A stretch of DNA of 47,363 nucleotides from Bacilli bacterium. GTDB lineage: Bacteria; Bacillota_I; Bacilli_A; RF39; UBA660. Every line of letters begins with the position of its first letter. Position 1 is the first letter of the stretch. The notes beneath the pieces were generated by a model. That model worked only from the letters and a program-made list of their open reading frames with translations, did not search any database and was not told the DNA's origin. This document shows positions 7,344-15,583 of this stretch, one piece after another. The stretch is taken from the NCBI GenBank assembly GCA_028693275.1, contig JAQUVS010000005.1, positions 2,656 to 50,018 on the forward strand, read 5' to 3'. The position numbers were made by a program, and so were the translations under genes.

Positions 7344-8570
7344 ATGCTTAAAAAGATATTAATGATAATATATTTTATTGTTATTTATCTTTACTGGGAC
7401 AATATCTACTTAGAAAGAACTTCAGAAATAAAAATATATTTAAATTCTTCTTCAGTTACTTCTATTGTATTAGGAGAACAATATGAAGAACAAAAAGCAA
7501 CAGCTGTTTACAGAGGAAAAAATGTCTCTAGTAAAATTAAAATAACAAATAATATTGATAATACTAAACCAGGGACTTACTATGTAAATTATAAAATAAA
7601 ATTAAATAATAAAGAAAATTCTATTAAAAGAAAAGTTATAGTAATGGATATAAATGCTCCAGAGATAAATCTAATTGGTGAAAAAGAAATTACCATATAT
7701 CTTAATGAAAATTATACAGAAAAAGGTTATACTGTAAAAGATAATTATGATAATGATTTAGATAAAAATGTTGTAATAAACAGTGATTTAAACATTAACA
7801 AAATAGGTGAATATACTATAATTTATTCTATTAGTGATTCTAGCAATAATAAGTCTTTTATAACTAGAAAAATAAAAGTAATAAACAAAAAAATAGTAGA
7901 AAAAGTAGCTGTTCTTAATTACCACTTTATATATGATTCAGATAAAGAAAGTTGTAATCAATCAATTTGTATAAGTAAAAATAATTTTAGAAAACATCTA
8001 GAATATTTGAAAAAAAATAATTATTATACATTAACAATTAAAGAGTTTAAAGAATGGATTTATAATGAAAAAACAATCCCTACAAAAAGTATTCTAATTA
8101 CCTTTGATGATGGTGCTTTGGGAACAGGAATTCATAATGGCAATTATTTAATACCTTTATTAGAAGAATATAAAATGAATGCCACATTATTTCTTGTAAC
8201 ATCATGGTGGGATAAAAATAATTATCAATCTAAATATCTTAATATAGAATCACATACAGATAATATGCACGAAACTAATTACTGTAGTAATGTTTCAAGA
8301 GGAAGTAAAACATTATGTCTATCTAAAGATGAATTAATAACTGACTTAAATAAATCAATAAATACACTTGGAAGTAATATAGCTTTTTGCTACCCATATT
8401 ACTTATATAACACTAATTTAGTTAACGCAGTAAAAGAGACTGGATTCAAATTAGCTTTTATAGGAGGTAATAAAAAAGCTACAAAGTATACAGATAAATA
8501 TAAAATACCTAGATTTATTATCTATAAAAATACAACTATATATGATCTAGGGGAAATTTTAAATAATTAA
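7344..8570 (+). CDS. Membrane-anchored Ig-like / NodB polysaccharide deacetylase
   Basis: 408 residues. An N-terminal membrane anchor (about 1-22) is followed by two beta-rich Ig-like segments (about 33-95 and 105-180; the second, with INLIGEKEITIYLNENYTE and GEYTIIYSISDSSNN, matches the DUF5011 type). The C-terminal NodB domain (about 190-408) has KVAVLNYHFI, the catalytic/metal motif TFDDG and a downstream HTDNMH metal site. These enzymes remove acetyl groups from N-acetyl-hexosamines of peptidoglycan or surface polysaccharide. Extended -10 TGGTATAAT at 7313-7321 and AAGGAGG before the ATG indicate its own promoter. Confidence 0.88.
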   Translation: MLKKILMIIYFIVIYLYWDNIYLERTSEIKIYLNSSSVTSIVLGEQYEEQKATAVYRGKNVSSKIKITNNIDNTKPGTYYVNYKIKLNNKENSIKRKVIVMDINAPEINLIGEKEITIYLNENYTEKGYTVKDNYDNDLDKNVVINSDLNINKIGEYTIIYSISDSSNNKSFITRKIKVINKKIVEKVAVLNYHFIYDSDKESCNQSICISKNNFRKHLEYLKKNNYYTLTIKEFKEWIYNEKTIPTKSILITFDDGALGTGIHNGNYLIPLLEEYKMNATLFLVTSWWDKNNYQSKYLNIESHTDNMHETNYCSNVSRGSKTLCLSKDELITDLNKSINTLGSNIAFCYPYYLYNTNLVNAVKETGFKLAFIGGNKKATKYTDKYKIPRFIIYKNTTIYDLGEILNN

Positions 8571-8610
8571 ACACTAAAACTTAAAAAGTACTTTCTTATT
8601 AATAAAAAAG

Positions 8611-8643
8611 TGGTATAATTTAAGAGAGCCTACAAGTTCTCTT
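8611..8643 (+). promoter_or_regulatory. pyrG promoter (extended -10) and short leader hairpin
   Basis: TGG-TATAAT at 8611-8619 is a good extended -10 without a clear -35. AAGAGA (8622-8627) can pair with TCTCTT (8638-8643) in the leader. No T-run follows, and the message would not begin with the GGGC start used in the known pyrG reiterative-transcription attenuator, so that mechanism is not supported. Confidence 0.6.
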
Positions 8644-8669
8644 GAAAGAAAGTTGAGGTGTTTTTTTAT

Positions 8670-10274
8670 ATGACAAAATACGTTTTTGTTACCGGTGGTG
8701 TTTGTTCAGGGCTAGGTAAAGGAATAACAGCATCATCAATTGCTTTATTGATTAAAGCGTGTGGATATAAGGTTTTTATGCAAAAATTTGACCCTTATAT
8801 GAATGTAGATCCAGGAACAATGTCTCCTATTCAACATGGAGAAGTTTTTGTTACAAAAGATGGATGTGAAACAGACCTTGATTTAGGTCATTATGAAAGA
8901 TTTATTGATGAGGAATTAAATTATACTTCCAATATTACTAATGGAAAAATTTATTCAGATATTATTAATAAAGAAAGACGTGGAGACTTTTTAGGAGCAA
9001 CTGTTCAAATAGTTCCTCATATTTCTAACGAAATAAAAAATAAAATATATGAGGCAGGGTTAACAAGTAATGCAGATGTTGTAATAACTGAAATAGGTGG
9101 AACAGTAGGTGATATTGAGTCATCTGTAATGATGGAATCTATTAGACAATTTAGAATGGAACAAGGAGAAGAAAATACCTTCTTTGTCCATACAACATTA
9201 ATACCGTACTTATATGGTTCAAATGAATTAAAAACAAAGCCAACACAAACAAGTGTAATAGAATTAAGAAGACTAGGTATTCAACCAGATATTATAGTTA
9301 CTAGATCGCCAATGGAAATAGGTGAAGCTTTAAAAAATAAAATATCCCTTTTTTGTAGTGTACCTAAAGAAAATATAATAGAAGCAGTAGATGTAGATAA
9401 TATATATAGAATACCAATTAATTTTTATAAACAAAATATTCAAAATATTATCTTAAAAAAATTTAATTTAAAAGAAAAAAAATGCGATATAAATTATTGG
9501 GATAAATTAGTTAATACTGTAGATAATTTAAAAGATGAAGTAGAAATATCTCTGGTAGGAAAATATGTTAGCTTAGAAGATGCTTATTTATCTGTAAAAG
9601 AATCACTAAAACATGCTGGATATAAATATAATACTAAAGTAAATATTAATTGGGTTGATTCAGAAACTTTAGAATGTCAGGATGTTAATTTAAAAGAAAT
9701 ATTCAAAAATACTAATGGTATAATTGTTCCAGGAGGATTTGGTTCTAGAGGAATAAATGGTAAAATAAAAGCTATTAAGTATGCAAGAGAAAATAAAATT
9801 CCTTTTTTAGGTATTTGTTTAGGTATGCAATTAGCTGTTATAGAATTTGCTAAAAATGTTTGTAATATAGAAAATGCTACATCAACAGAATTTGATGAAT
9901 TAACAGAAAATCCTATTATAGATTTAATGGCAAATCAAAAAATAGTTATCAATAAAGGTGGAACTTTAAGATTAGGTAATTATGATTGCGAAATAACAAA
10001 AGGTTCATTAGCAGAAAGATTATATAAAGAACAACAAATACAAGAAAGACATAGACATAGATATGAATTTAATAATAAATATAAAGAAGAATTAGAATCT
10101 AAAGGATTTAAATTTACTGGAGTTAATAAAGAAAGTAATTTAATGGAAATAATAGAATTAGATAATCATCCATTCTTTATTGCTTCTCAATTTCATCCAG
10201 AATTTAAAAGTAGACCAAATAGACCACATCCATTATTTGATGGATTTATAAAAAGTAGTATAGAAAAGAAATAA
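8670..10274 (+). CDS. pyrG: CTP synthase
   Basis: 534 residues from ATG 8670, which has GAGGTG ten bases upstream; a GTG at 8658 is in frame but lies within the ribosome site. The N-terminal synthetase domain shows KYVFVTGGVCSGLGKG and ITEIGGTVGDIES. The C-terminal glutaminase domain shows GGFGSRG, the nucleophile in GICLGMQLAVIE, RHRHRYEFN and the His/Glu of FHPEFKSRP. It converts UTP, ATP and glutamine to CTP. Length is standard. It is transcribed alone and its original terminator has been split by an insertion element. Confidence 0.98.
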   Translation: MTKYVFVTGGVCSGLGKGITASSIALLIKACGYKVFMQKFDPYMNVDPGTMSPIQHGEVFVTKDGCETDLDLGHYERFIDEELNYTSNITNGKIYSDIINKERRGDFLGATVQIVPHISNEIKNKIYEAGLTSNADVVITEIGGTVGDIESSVMMESIRQFRMEQGEENTFFVHTTLIPYLYGSNELKTKPTQTSVIELRRLGIQPDIIVTRSPMEIGEALKNKISLFCSVPKENIIEAVDVDNIYRIPINFYKQNIQNIILKKFNLKEKKCDINYWDKLVNTVDNLKDEVEISLVGKYVSLEDAYLSVKESLKHAGYKYNTKVNINWVDSETLECQDVNLKEIFKNTNGIIVPGGFGSRGINGKIKAIKYARENKIPFLGICLGMQLAVIEFAKNVCNIENATSTEFDELTENPIIDLMANQKIVINKGGTLRLGNYDCEITKGSLAERLYKEQQIQERHRHRYEFNNKYKEELESKGFKFTGVNKESNLMEIIELDNHPFFIASQFHPEFKSRPNRPHPLFDGFIKSSIEKK

Positions 10275-10340
10275 TAAAAAAAGCAATTGTTTAATGATGT
10301 GAACCCCAAATGGTAGACATCAATAAAAAAGTATTATATT

Positions 10341-10368
10341 AAAAAGAGAAAATTATTTTTCTCTTTTT
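10341..10368 (-). terminator. Transposase terminator inside the IS
   Basis: AAAAAGAGAAA and TTTCTCTTTTT arms surround TTA, which is the complement of the orfB stop codon. The hairpin is symmetric and could act on either strand. Confidence 0.75.
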
Positions 10369-11144
10369 GTATAAATTTTTCTATTATTTTTAACCTTTGA
10401 CTTTAATCTAGCCGTATTGTAGAATAATATCCATTCTTCTACAAGTTGAATATATTCTTGTAAAGATGTAATATTATTGTTGTACAAAGTTTCTTTCTTA
10501 AGTATAGCATGCCAACTTTCAATTGGGGAATCGTCAATTGGTGTGCCTTTTCGAGACATGGAAATAGTTATTCCATTTGATTCACAAATAGCTTTGTACT
10601 CATAAGATGTATATTGGAAACCTTGGTCACTATGTATGATCAATCCATTTACATCTTTTTCTTTTGATAAGGCTTCATTTAAAGTATCTATAACTAATTT
10701 ATTGTCATTGAATTTAGATATTTTATAAGCAATTACATGTCTATCAAATAAATCTATAATAGTTGATAAATAAGCACAAGCTCCTTTAAATATTAAATAT
10801 GTAACATCCGTATCCCATACTTTATTAAATGCATCTGTTTTGAAATTTCTATTTAATAAGTTTGGTTTTACGTTATTTTCAATTCTTTTGTTTTTATGTT
10901 TAATCTTTGCCTTCTTTATATACTCTGGTTGTATATTGTATTTTTTCATTATTCTTAATACCTTCTTCCCATTCATAATTACACCATATTTTTGAATTAG
11001 GCCATCAACAATCCTGCGATATCCATATGTGCCTTTAGAATCATTAAATATTTCTTTTACTATTAAATAATCATAATAATCCGGGTCTTCCTTATGTCTA
11101 TATTTATAATAAGTTTTGGGGCTTATATCTAATACTGCACACAT
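10353..11144 (-). CDS. IS3-family transposase OrfB (DDE integrase domain)
   Basis: 263 residues from the internal ATG at 11144. The open frame continues upstream through INLYRENFKLLN into orfA, so the working product is probably an OrfAB fusion made by -1 frameshifting near 11225-11231. Visible parts: HTH_21 region MCAVLDISPKTYYKYR and YGYRRI, then the rve core with D in WDTDVTYL, D in HSDQGFQY and E in SPIESWH. The C-terminus (FYNTARLKSKVKNNRKIYTK) lacks the usual LSPVEYR-like ending, so a few residues may have drifted. Catalyses transposition of the element. Confidence 0.92.
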   Translation of the reverse strand: MCAVLDISPKTYYKYRHKEDPDYYDYLIVKEIFNDSKGTYGYRRIVDGLIQKYGVIMNGKKVLRIMKKYNIQPEYIKKAKIKHKNKRIENNVKPNLLNRNFKTDAFNKVWDTDVTYLIFKGACAYLSTIIDLFDRHVIAYKISKFNDNKLVIDTLNEALSKEKDVNGLIIHSDQGFQYTSYEYKAICESNGITISMSRKGTPIDDSPIESWHAILKKETLYNNNITSLQEYIQLVEEWILFYNTARLKSKVKNNRKIYTKREK

Positions 11145-11185
11145 GTTTAAAAGTTTGAAATTTTCTCTATATAAATTAATAAACG

Positions 11186-11479
11186 TTACTTTCTCTCTCG
11201 TTGTGCCTTGAGGAAGGCCTGGTATTTTTTTAGTATTTCATATCTTTCTTTATAATCTTCTTTTGTCAAATCTTTTTCCCTAGGTCTCCCATGTTTTTTA
11301 TCTAGCCCTGGATATTTTTCAGGATGCCTTAATTTTTGCTGCCAAGTAGAAATTGTTTTAGCATTCACATTATATTCTCTTGATAACTCTGTATATGTTT
11401 TCCCTTTGGATAATTCATTAATAATCAATTCTTTAATTTTTTTTGAGTACTTATTAAATTTTTGCCCTTTCGAAGCCAT
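11186..11479 (-). CDS. IS3-family OrfA (helix-turn-helix)
   Basis: 97 residues. KGKTYTELSREYNVNAKTISTW is a transposase_8-type helix-turn-helix that recognises the element ends, followed by a basic linker and a leucine/Lys-rich helix (YKERYEILKKYQAFLKAQ) of the sort that dimerises OrfA. A near-perfect ribosome site AAAGGAGGTG lies upstream on the minus strand. OrfB follows in the -1 frame. Confidence 0.92.
   Translation of the reverse strand: MASKGQKFNKYSKKIKELIINELSKGKTYTELSREYNVNAKTISTWQQKLRHPEKYPGLDKKHGRPREKDLTKEDYKERYEILKKYQAFLKAQRERK
11205..11231 (-). promoter_or_regulatory. Probable -1 programmed frameshift signal of the transposase
   Basis: On the minus strand OrfA reads CTA AAA AAA TAC, giving the slippery heptamer A-AAA-AAA (11225-11231). 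Six bases later GCCTT-CCTC-AAGGC forms a small hairpin (11205-11218). A -1 slip here leaves an open frame (aaa aaa ata cca ggc...) running into OrfB with no stop. A second AAAG (11189-11192) lies next to the OrfA stop and could be an alternative site. Confidence 0.75.
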
Positions 11480-11579
11480 AAAAATACACCTCCTTTCGGA
11501 AGTGTATTATATCACTTTTATTTGAAATGCTTTTTTATTAACGTCTACTCACAAGGGTGCATTTCATAATCAATTGCTT

Positions 11580-12182
11580 TTATTTTACAAGTCCACTTAT
11601 AAAATCTTGATAATTAGTATTTATATCCTTTAAAAAATCTTCATTATAACTTATTGAAAAATACATATTTCCTATCTTACATACAGCTACATATTTAACT
11701 ACATTAATTGAATTAGGTGAATAACTATCAAGATAATCAAATGATTCTTCATATATTTTAAACTCATAACTACTAATGTTAATTGTATCTTTTAAATTAA
11801 TATTGAAATATGAATATTTACTTATATCAAAAGATGTATCATTCTTTTCTATGAAGTTCTTAAGATTTAAATCAAAAGTCAAATCACTATATGAAATACT
11901 AGCAGTTGATATTTTAGATAATAAATAAGCCATTTGCTTGTTTGTAGGATTAGTAGATAAAGTTGTTTCTTTAGGCACTTTATAAGTACCTAACTTAACA
12001 TCATCTTCTTTATAAATAGTAAACATAATAGAACTATTATATTTATCTTCAATCAAATTAGTCTTTTCATTTTTATTTGTAAGAGCATAACTAATATTTG
12101 TTTTTAAGTATAGCCCTGTTCCTAATATAGAAAAAGATAAACCCAAAAAGAAAATAGCTAATATATATAATTTTTTCTTCAT
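11580..12182 (-). CDS. Membrane-anchored hypothetical protein
   Basis: 200 residues from ATG 12182, preceded by GGAGGG; the longer open frame to 12239 would start inside the promoter. A single N-terminal helix (about 4-24, LYILAIFFLGLSFSILGTGL) anchors an extracytoplasmic domain of about 165 residues rich in Ser/Thr/Asn and beta-strands. No family recognised. It is a single-gene transcript convergent with pyrG, whose shared terminator is now interrupted by the IS. The IS side carries A/T-rich sequence after the stop, so read-through into the element is possible. Confidence 0.8.
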   Translation of the reverse strand: MKKKLYILAIFFLGLSFSILGTGLYLKTNISYALTNKNEKTNLIEDKYNSSIMFTIYKEDDVKLGTYKVPKETTLSTNPTNKQMAYLLSKISTASISYSDLTFDLNLKNFIEKNDTSFDISKYSYFNINLKDTINISSYEFKIYEESFDYLDSYSPNSINVVKYVAVCKIGNMYFSISYNEDFLKDINTNYQDFISGLVK

Positions 12183-12209
12183 AGTATCCCTCCATATTCT
12201 ATAAATAAG

Positions 12210-12239
12210 ATTATAGTTTTTGACTGGTATATATGTCAA
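12210..12239 (-). promoter_or_regulatory. Promoter of the 11580-12182 gene
   Basis: On the minus strand TTGACA (12234-12239) and TATAAT (12210-12215) are separated by 18 bp. Confidence 0.85.
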
Positions 12240-12364
12240 TTGAATTGTAAAATATAAATGTAAACTGTGTAAATTAATACCTATATATAAAAAGACAATT
12301 ATAGTTTTAATATTCTTAAAAATATGATATATTATATAAAGGAATTAAGAAATGAGGAAAGAAA

Positions 12365-13222
12365 ATGAAAAAAACAGAAATATTAGTAAAGGAAAGAGGT
12401 GAATTATTAAACTACCTTCTTTCAAATACAGAAATATCAAGAAATAAAATAAAGTCAGTATTAAAATATAACGGTATCTTAGTTAATGGTAAAGTTGTAA
12501 GTCAATATGATTATCCTGTTAAAGCAAAAGATAAAATTATAATCCAAACAGAAGGTAAAAAAGTAAAATCACCAGTACCGATTATTTTTGAAGATGATAA
12601 TTACTTAGTAGTTAATAAAAAGGCTGGATTACTTACTGTATCAACAGAAAAAGAAAAAGAAAAAACTTTATATCATATGATGAGAGAGTACTTAAAACAA
12701 AATAATAGTAAAGAAAACTTATTTATTGTTCATAGATTAGATAAAGACACATCAGGAATAGTAATATTTGTTAAAAATGAAAGATTAAAATTCGAATTAC
12801 AAAAAGACTGGAATAATTTAGCTTTAAAGAGAAACTATATAGCAATAGTAGAAGGTATTTTAGAAAAAAAACAAGGAAAGATAGTATCATATTTGATAGA
12901 ACCAGAAACTAGTAATATGGTTTATGTAACAAAAGATAAAAAAGAAGGAAAAATTGCTATAACAAATTATAAAGTTATTAAAGAAAGTAAAAAGTATTCT
13001 ATGTTAGATATTAATTTAGAAACAGGTAGAAAAAATCAAATTAGAGTACAATTTAATGATATTGGTCATAAAATAGTAGGGGATAAAAAGTATGGAGTTA
13101 TGTCTAAAGAAAAAAGAATGTTCTTAATAGCTAACGAAGTAGAATTAATTGATCCTATAACAAAACAAAAATTACATTTTATAATTAAAATACCAAATGA
13201 ATTCAAGGAATTCATCAGATAA
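12365..13222 (+). CDS. RluA/RluD-family rRNA pseudouridine synthase
   Basis: 285 residues. An N-terminal S4 RNA-binding domain (about 10-62) leads to the catalytic domain with IIFEDDNYLVVNKKAGLL and the signature HRLDKDTSG, whose D126 is the catalytic aspartate. LETGRKNQIRVQF and GDKKYG are further RluA-family motifs. It isomerises uridines in 23S rRNA (RluD-like positions cannot be distinguished by eye). Shine-Dalgarno GAGGAAAG precedes the ATG; the next gene begins 12 bases after the stop. Confidence 0.93.
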   Translation: MKKTEILVKERGELLNYLLSNTEISRNKIKSVLKYNGILVNGKVVSQYDYPVKAKDKIIIQTEGKKVKSPVPIIFEDDNYLVVNKKAGLLTVSTEKEKEKTLYHMMREYLKQNNSKENLFIVHRLDKDTSGIVIFVKNERLKFELQKDWNNLALKRNYIAIVEGILEKKQGKIVSYLIEPETSNMVYVTKDKKEGKIAITNYKVIKESKKYSMLDINLETGRKNQIRVQFNDIGHKIVGDKKYGVMSKEKRMFLIANEVELIDPITKQKLHFIIKIPNEFKEFIR

Positions 13223-13234
13223 TAGGAGGTTTAT

Positions 13235-13807
13235 ATGATAGATTTTAAATTAGGATTTAAAAAGGCTTTTGGAATGTCAATTATTACATCAATAGTTTTT
13301 CTAGCAATTGGTTTATTCTTATTAACTAAACCAGATGCAACAATATCTATAGTTTCTTTAACTATTGGTATTTTATTTATAATGATAGGAACAAATAGAA
13401 TTTCTAAATATATAAAAAATAAAAATGAATATAATTTTTTAAAATTAGATTTAACTATAGGAATAATTTCTATTGTTTTAGGTTCAATTTTAATTTATAA
13501 CAATAGAGCTATTGTATCAATATTACCATTTGTTTTAGGAATATACTTTATTGTTAATAGTATTACTAAAATTCAATATGCTATAGAATTAAAAAAATAT
13601 AATACTAATAAATGGATATCTGCATTAGTACCAGCTATTATGACATTAATAATTGGTTTTGTTTTTGTAGTAAATCCTTTCAAAGGAGCAAAAATAATTA
13701 CTCAAATAATAGGTTTATTTATTGTATTATATTCACTAACAGATATTATCAATTATTTCTTGTTAAAAAGAAATTTTGATAAGATTGTAACAGTTATAGA
13801 AGAATGA
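13235..13807 (+). CDS. HdeD/DUF308-type membrane protein
   Basis: 190 residues with six hydrophobic helices arranged as three pairs, each ending in Gly-rich IGILFIMIGTNRI- or LGIYFIVNSITKI-like sequence, characteristic of the DUF308/HdeD family. Function of the family is poorly known (acid resistance in enteric HdeD). Strong ribosome site ATAGGAGGT. It overlaps the next gene by four bases (ATGA), so the two are co-translated. Confidence 0.82.
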   Translation: MIDFKLGFKKAFGMSIITSIVFLAIGLFLLTKPDATISIVSLTIGILFIMIGTNRISKYIKNKNEYNFLKLDLTIGIISIVLGSILIYNNRAIVSILPFVLGIYFIVNSITKIQYAIELKKYNTNKWISALVPAIMTLIIGFVFVVNPFKGAKIITQIIGLFIVLYSLTDIINYFLLKRNFDKIVTVIEE

Positions 13808-14052
13808 TTTATTATTTAATATTTATAAATTTGTTTTGTTTTATTATTTATGGTTTAGATAAGTATCTCGCAATAAAAAAGAAAAATAGAATTAGTGAAA
13901 ACAATTTACTTTTCTTTTCATTAGTAGGGGGATCATTAGGATCTATAATATCAATGAATTTATTTCATCACAAAACAAAAAAGAAAAAATTTCTTATTAA
14001 CTATTTTTTCTTTATCGTTCAAATATATTTATATGTAAGGTGGTTTATTTAA
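13804..14052 (+). CDS. DUF1294 small membrane protein
   Basis: 82 residues. The motif string is typical of DUF1294: YGLDKYLAIKKKNRISE, FSLVGGSLGSIISM, LFHHKTKKKKF, then a final helix. Two to three membrane segments. Function unknown. Starts inside the stop of the DUF308 gene. Confidence 0.88.
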   Translation: MIYYLIFINLFCFIIYGLDKYLAIKKKNRISENNLLFFSLVGGSLGSIISMNLFHHKTKKKKFLINYFFFIVQIYLYVRWFI

Positions 14053-14247
14053 ATGAAAAACATTAATGATTTAAAAGTAATAAATAGAAGAAAGAAGAAA
14101 GTATATTATAATTTAATTCTTTTATTTGGACTTTTAACAATAGCTGGAGGAATCCATAGCCTAGTAACAAAGTTTCCGCCAATATTCCCACTAATTACAA
14201 TTATAATAGAAAGTATTATTTCAAAGATGTATTCAAAGATAGACTAA
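14053..14247 (+). CDS. Small two-helix membrane protein
   Basis: 64 residues immediately following the DUF1294 stop, with AAGGTGG upstream. A basic N-terminus (NRRKKK) is followed by two hydrophobic helices (about 20-37 and 43-58). No family recognised. Its last four bases overlap the stop of the convergent radical-SAM gene. Confidence 0.65.
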   Translation: MKNINDLKVINRRKKKVYYNLILLFGLLTIAGGIHSLVTKFPPIFPLITIIIESIISKMYSKID

Positions 14248-15131
14248 ATGTTGTCTGTATTAAAATCAGGAATAAAACTAAGCGAACAAGTGCCTTTTTC
14301 TTGGATAAAGGCTTTTTTTATACCCAAATCACAAGCAAAATTAATAATATTATTATATTCTTGTTCTGGAATTTTATTATTAAGAGAAGGAAACTTAGGG
14401 TTATAATTGATCGGAGTATATTGATTCATAATACTTAAATATATATTGTCATTATAAGTTTCATAAAGATATTCAATTATTTTTTTTGCATCGTCATATA
14501 AATCCGGAAGAATTAAATGCCTAACAATAATTCCTCTTATCATTAAACCTTCTTCATCAAATACATTTTTACCAACTTGTTTATACATTTCATCTATAGC
14601 AAGTTTAGTAACTTCCTTATAATTGGGAGCAGCAGAATATTTAACAGCATAATCATTATCAAAATATTTAAAATCAGCTAGATAAATATCTATAATTCCT
14701 TTTAATTTTTTTATTGTATCTATATTTTCATAAGAACTAGTATTATAAATAATAGGTATAATTAATCCTTTTGACTTAGCTAACTTAATCCCTTTTATAA
14801 TTAATGGGGCATACATAGTTGGAGTTACAAGATTTATATTGTGGGCACCTTTTGCTTGAAGACTTAAACATATATCAGCAAACTTACTTATGGATATTTC
14901 TTTACCAACACCATCAGTAGATATTTTTGAATTTTGACAATAAACACATTTTAAATTACAATGAGTAAAAAAAATAGTTCCAGAACCATTATTCATTGAA
15001 ATACATGGTTCTTCCCAATGATGTAGAGATGCTAGAGAAATTTTTATTTTATTAGGAGCATTACAATATCCTAATTTTTTATTTCTATTGACTAAACAAT
15101 TTCTAGGACAAAGATTACACAAAATATTCAT
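14244..15131 (-). CDS. Radical SAM protein, PflA-like (COG1313 type)
   Basis: 295 residues. The SAM-cluster motif is THCNLKCVYCQN (CxxxCxxC); an N-terminal LCNLCPRNCLVNR with further cysteines and HHWEEPCISMNNGSGTIFF match the group annotated as putative pyruvate-formate-lyase activating enzyme relatives. The later VRHLILPD and NQYTP are also conserved there. The true substrate of this group is not settled, and no glycyl-radical enzyme lies in the window. AAAGGAGG precedes the ATG on the minus strand. Transcribed alone from a probable TATAAT at 15158-15163. Confidence 0.88.
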   Translation of the reverse strand: MNILCNLCPRNCLVNRNKKLGYCNAPNKIKISLASLHHWEEPCISMNNGSGTIFFTHCNLKCVYCQNSKISTDGVGKEISISKFADICLSLQAKGAHNINLVTPTMYAPLIIKGIKLAKSKGLIIPIIYNTSSYENIDTIKKLKGIIDIYLADFKYFDNDYAVKYSAAPNYKEVTKLAIDEMYKQVGKNVFDEEGLMIRGIIVRHLILPDLYDDAKKIIEYLYETYNDNIYLSIMNQYTPINYNPKFPSLNNKIPEQEYNNIINFACDLGIKKAFIQEKGTCSLSFIPDFNTDNI

Positions 15132-15210
15132 AGTAAAACCTCCTTTAATCCATGTATATTATAAAACTAAAATAAAAAAAATAATAGTATACTTTTAATA
15201 TGAAGTATGC

Positions 15211-15236
15211 TATAATCAAGTTGTGATTGATTCACA
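15211..15236 (+). promoter_or_regulatory. -10 element and hairpin ahead of the zinc-ribbon gene
   Basis: TGC-TATAAT (15208-15216) is a good extended -10. Directly after it TGTGA (15222-15226) and TCACA (15232-15236) form an inverted repeat at the expected transcript 5' end. The leader is about 100 bases, long for this window. Confidence 0.6.
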
Positions 15237-15322
15237 GATCCAAAATTCAAAACTGATTCTTTCTTTATATAGGATAAAAATAAGTTTGAACTAAGATCCA
15301 ATAGTATATAAAGGAGGACAAT

Positions 15323-15508
15323 ATGAATACTGAATTTACTGATAAGACAATCAAATGTGTTGATTGTGGAGCTGAATTTACTTTTACAGCAAGAGATCAA
15401 GCGTTCTATGCAGAAAAAGGTTTTACTAATGAACCAAAAAGATGTAAAGATTGTAGAGACAAAAAGAAAAACGAAAAAAGATCATTCAGAAATGATAGAA
15501 GAGATTAA
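15323..15508 (+). CDS. Small zinc-ribbon protein (zf-trcl type)
   Basis: 61 residues: TIKCVDCGAEFTFTARDQ, then FYAEKGFTNEPKRCKDC and a basic tail. The two CxxC pairs form one zinc ribbon, and the sequence matches the small 'probable zinc-ribbon' family common in Firmicutes. Probably a nucleic-acid-binding protein; function unknown. GGAGG precedes the ATG. The stop codon is in the middle of the terminator palindrome. Confidence 0.88.
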   Translation: MNTEFTDKTIKCVDCGAEFTFTARDQAFYAEKGFTNEPKRCKDCRDKKKNEKRSFRNDRRD

Positions 15509-15523
15509 TCTCTTCTTTTTTTT
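15497..15523 (+). terminator. Terminator overlapping the zinc-ribbon stop
   Basis: A 20-base perfect palindrome, arms AGAAGAGATT and AATCTCTTCT (15497-15516), then T to 15523. The TAA stop (15506-15508) is at its centre. Confidence 0.92.
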
Positions 15524-15583
15524 ATTCTTTATTGTAATATTTCTATTCTATGTGTATAATTTTAATAGAAAGAAGAGGATAGT

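Larger units (their letters stand above)
10295..11566 (-). mobile_element. IS3-family (IS150-like) insertion sequence, complete
   Basis: A 1272-bp element with terminal inverted repeats, a TAA target duplication and two overlapping-frame transposase genes on the minus strand. The size, orfA/orfB arrangement and DDE motifs are those of the IS3 family. All required parts look intact, so it may be active. An internal hairpin-T-run behind orfB (10341-10368) would end its transcript. Confidence 0.93.
10292..11569. repeat. IS target duplication TAA and imperfect terminal inverted repeats
   Basis: TAA flanks the element at 10292-10294 and 11567-11569. The ends, each read inward from TGA, match over about 37 bases: 10295-10331 and the complement of 11530-11566 share GTAGAC and AATAAAAAAG blocks and an ACCC near the tip. 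Three-base duplications and ends of this kind are known for the IS150 group. Confidence 0.85.
10280..11581. terminator. Bidirectional terminator of pyrG and the 11580 gene, split by the IS
   Basis: AAAGCAATTG (10280-10289) left of the element and CAATTGCTTTT (11571-11581) right of it are complementary. Removing the element and one copy of the TAA duplication restores a stem of GCAATTG plus flanking A/T pairs with loop TTTAAT and T-tracts on both strands. This would serve both pyrG (+) and the convergent minus-strand gene. The stop codon of the latter (11580-11582) lies in the right arm. Confidence 0.85.

Noticed and set aside
8611-8660. Bacillus-type pyrG attenuation by G addition at the 5' end
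   Set aside because: No GGGC start after the -10 and no T-run behind the leader hairpin.
10295-11566. Prophage or integrative element
   Set aside because: Only an IS3-type transposase pair is present, with no phage, integrase or conjugation genes.
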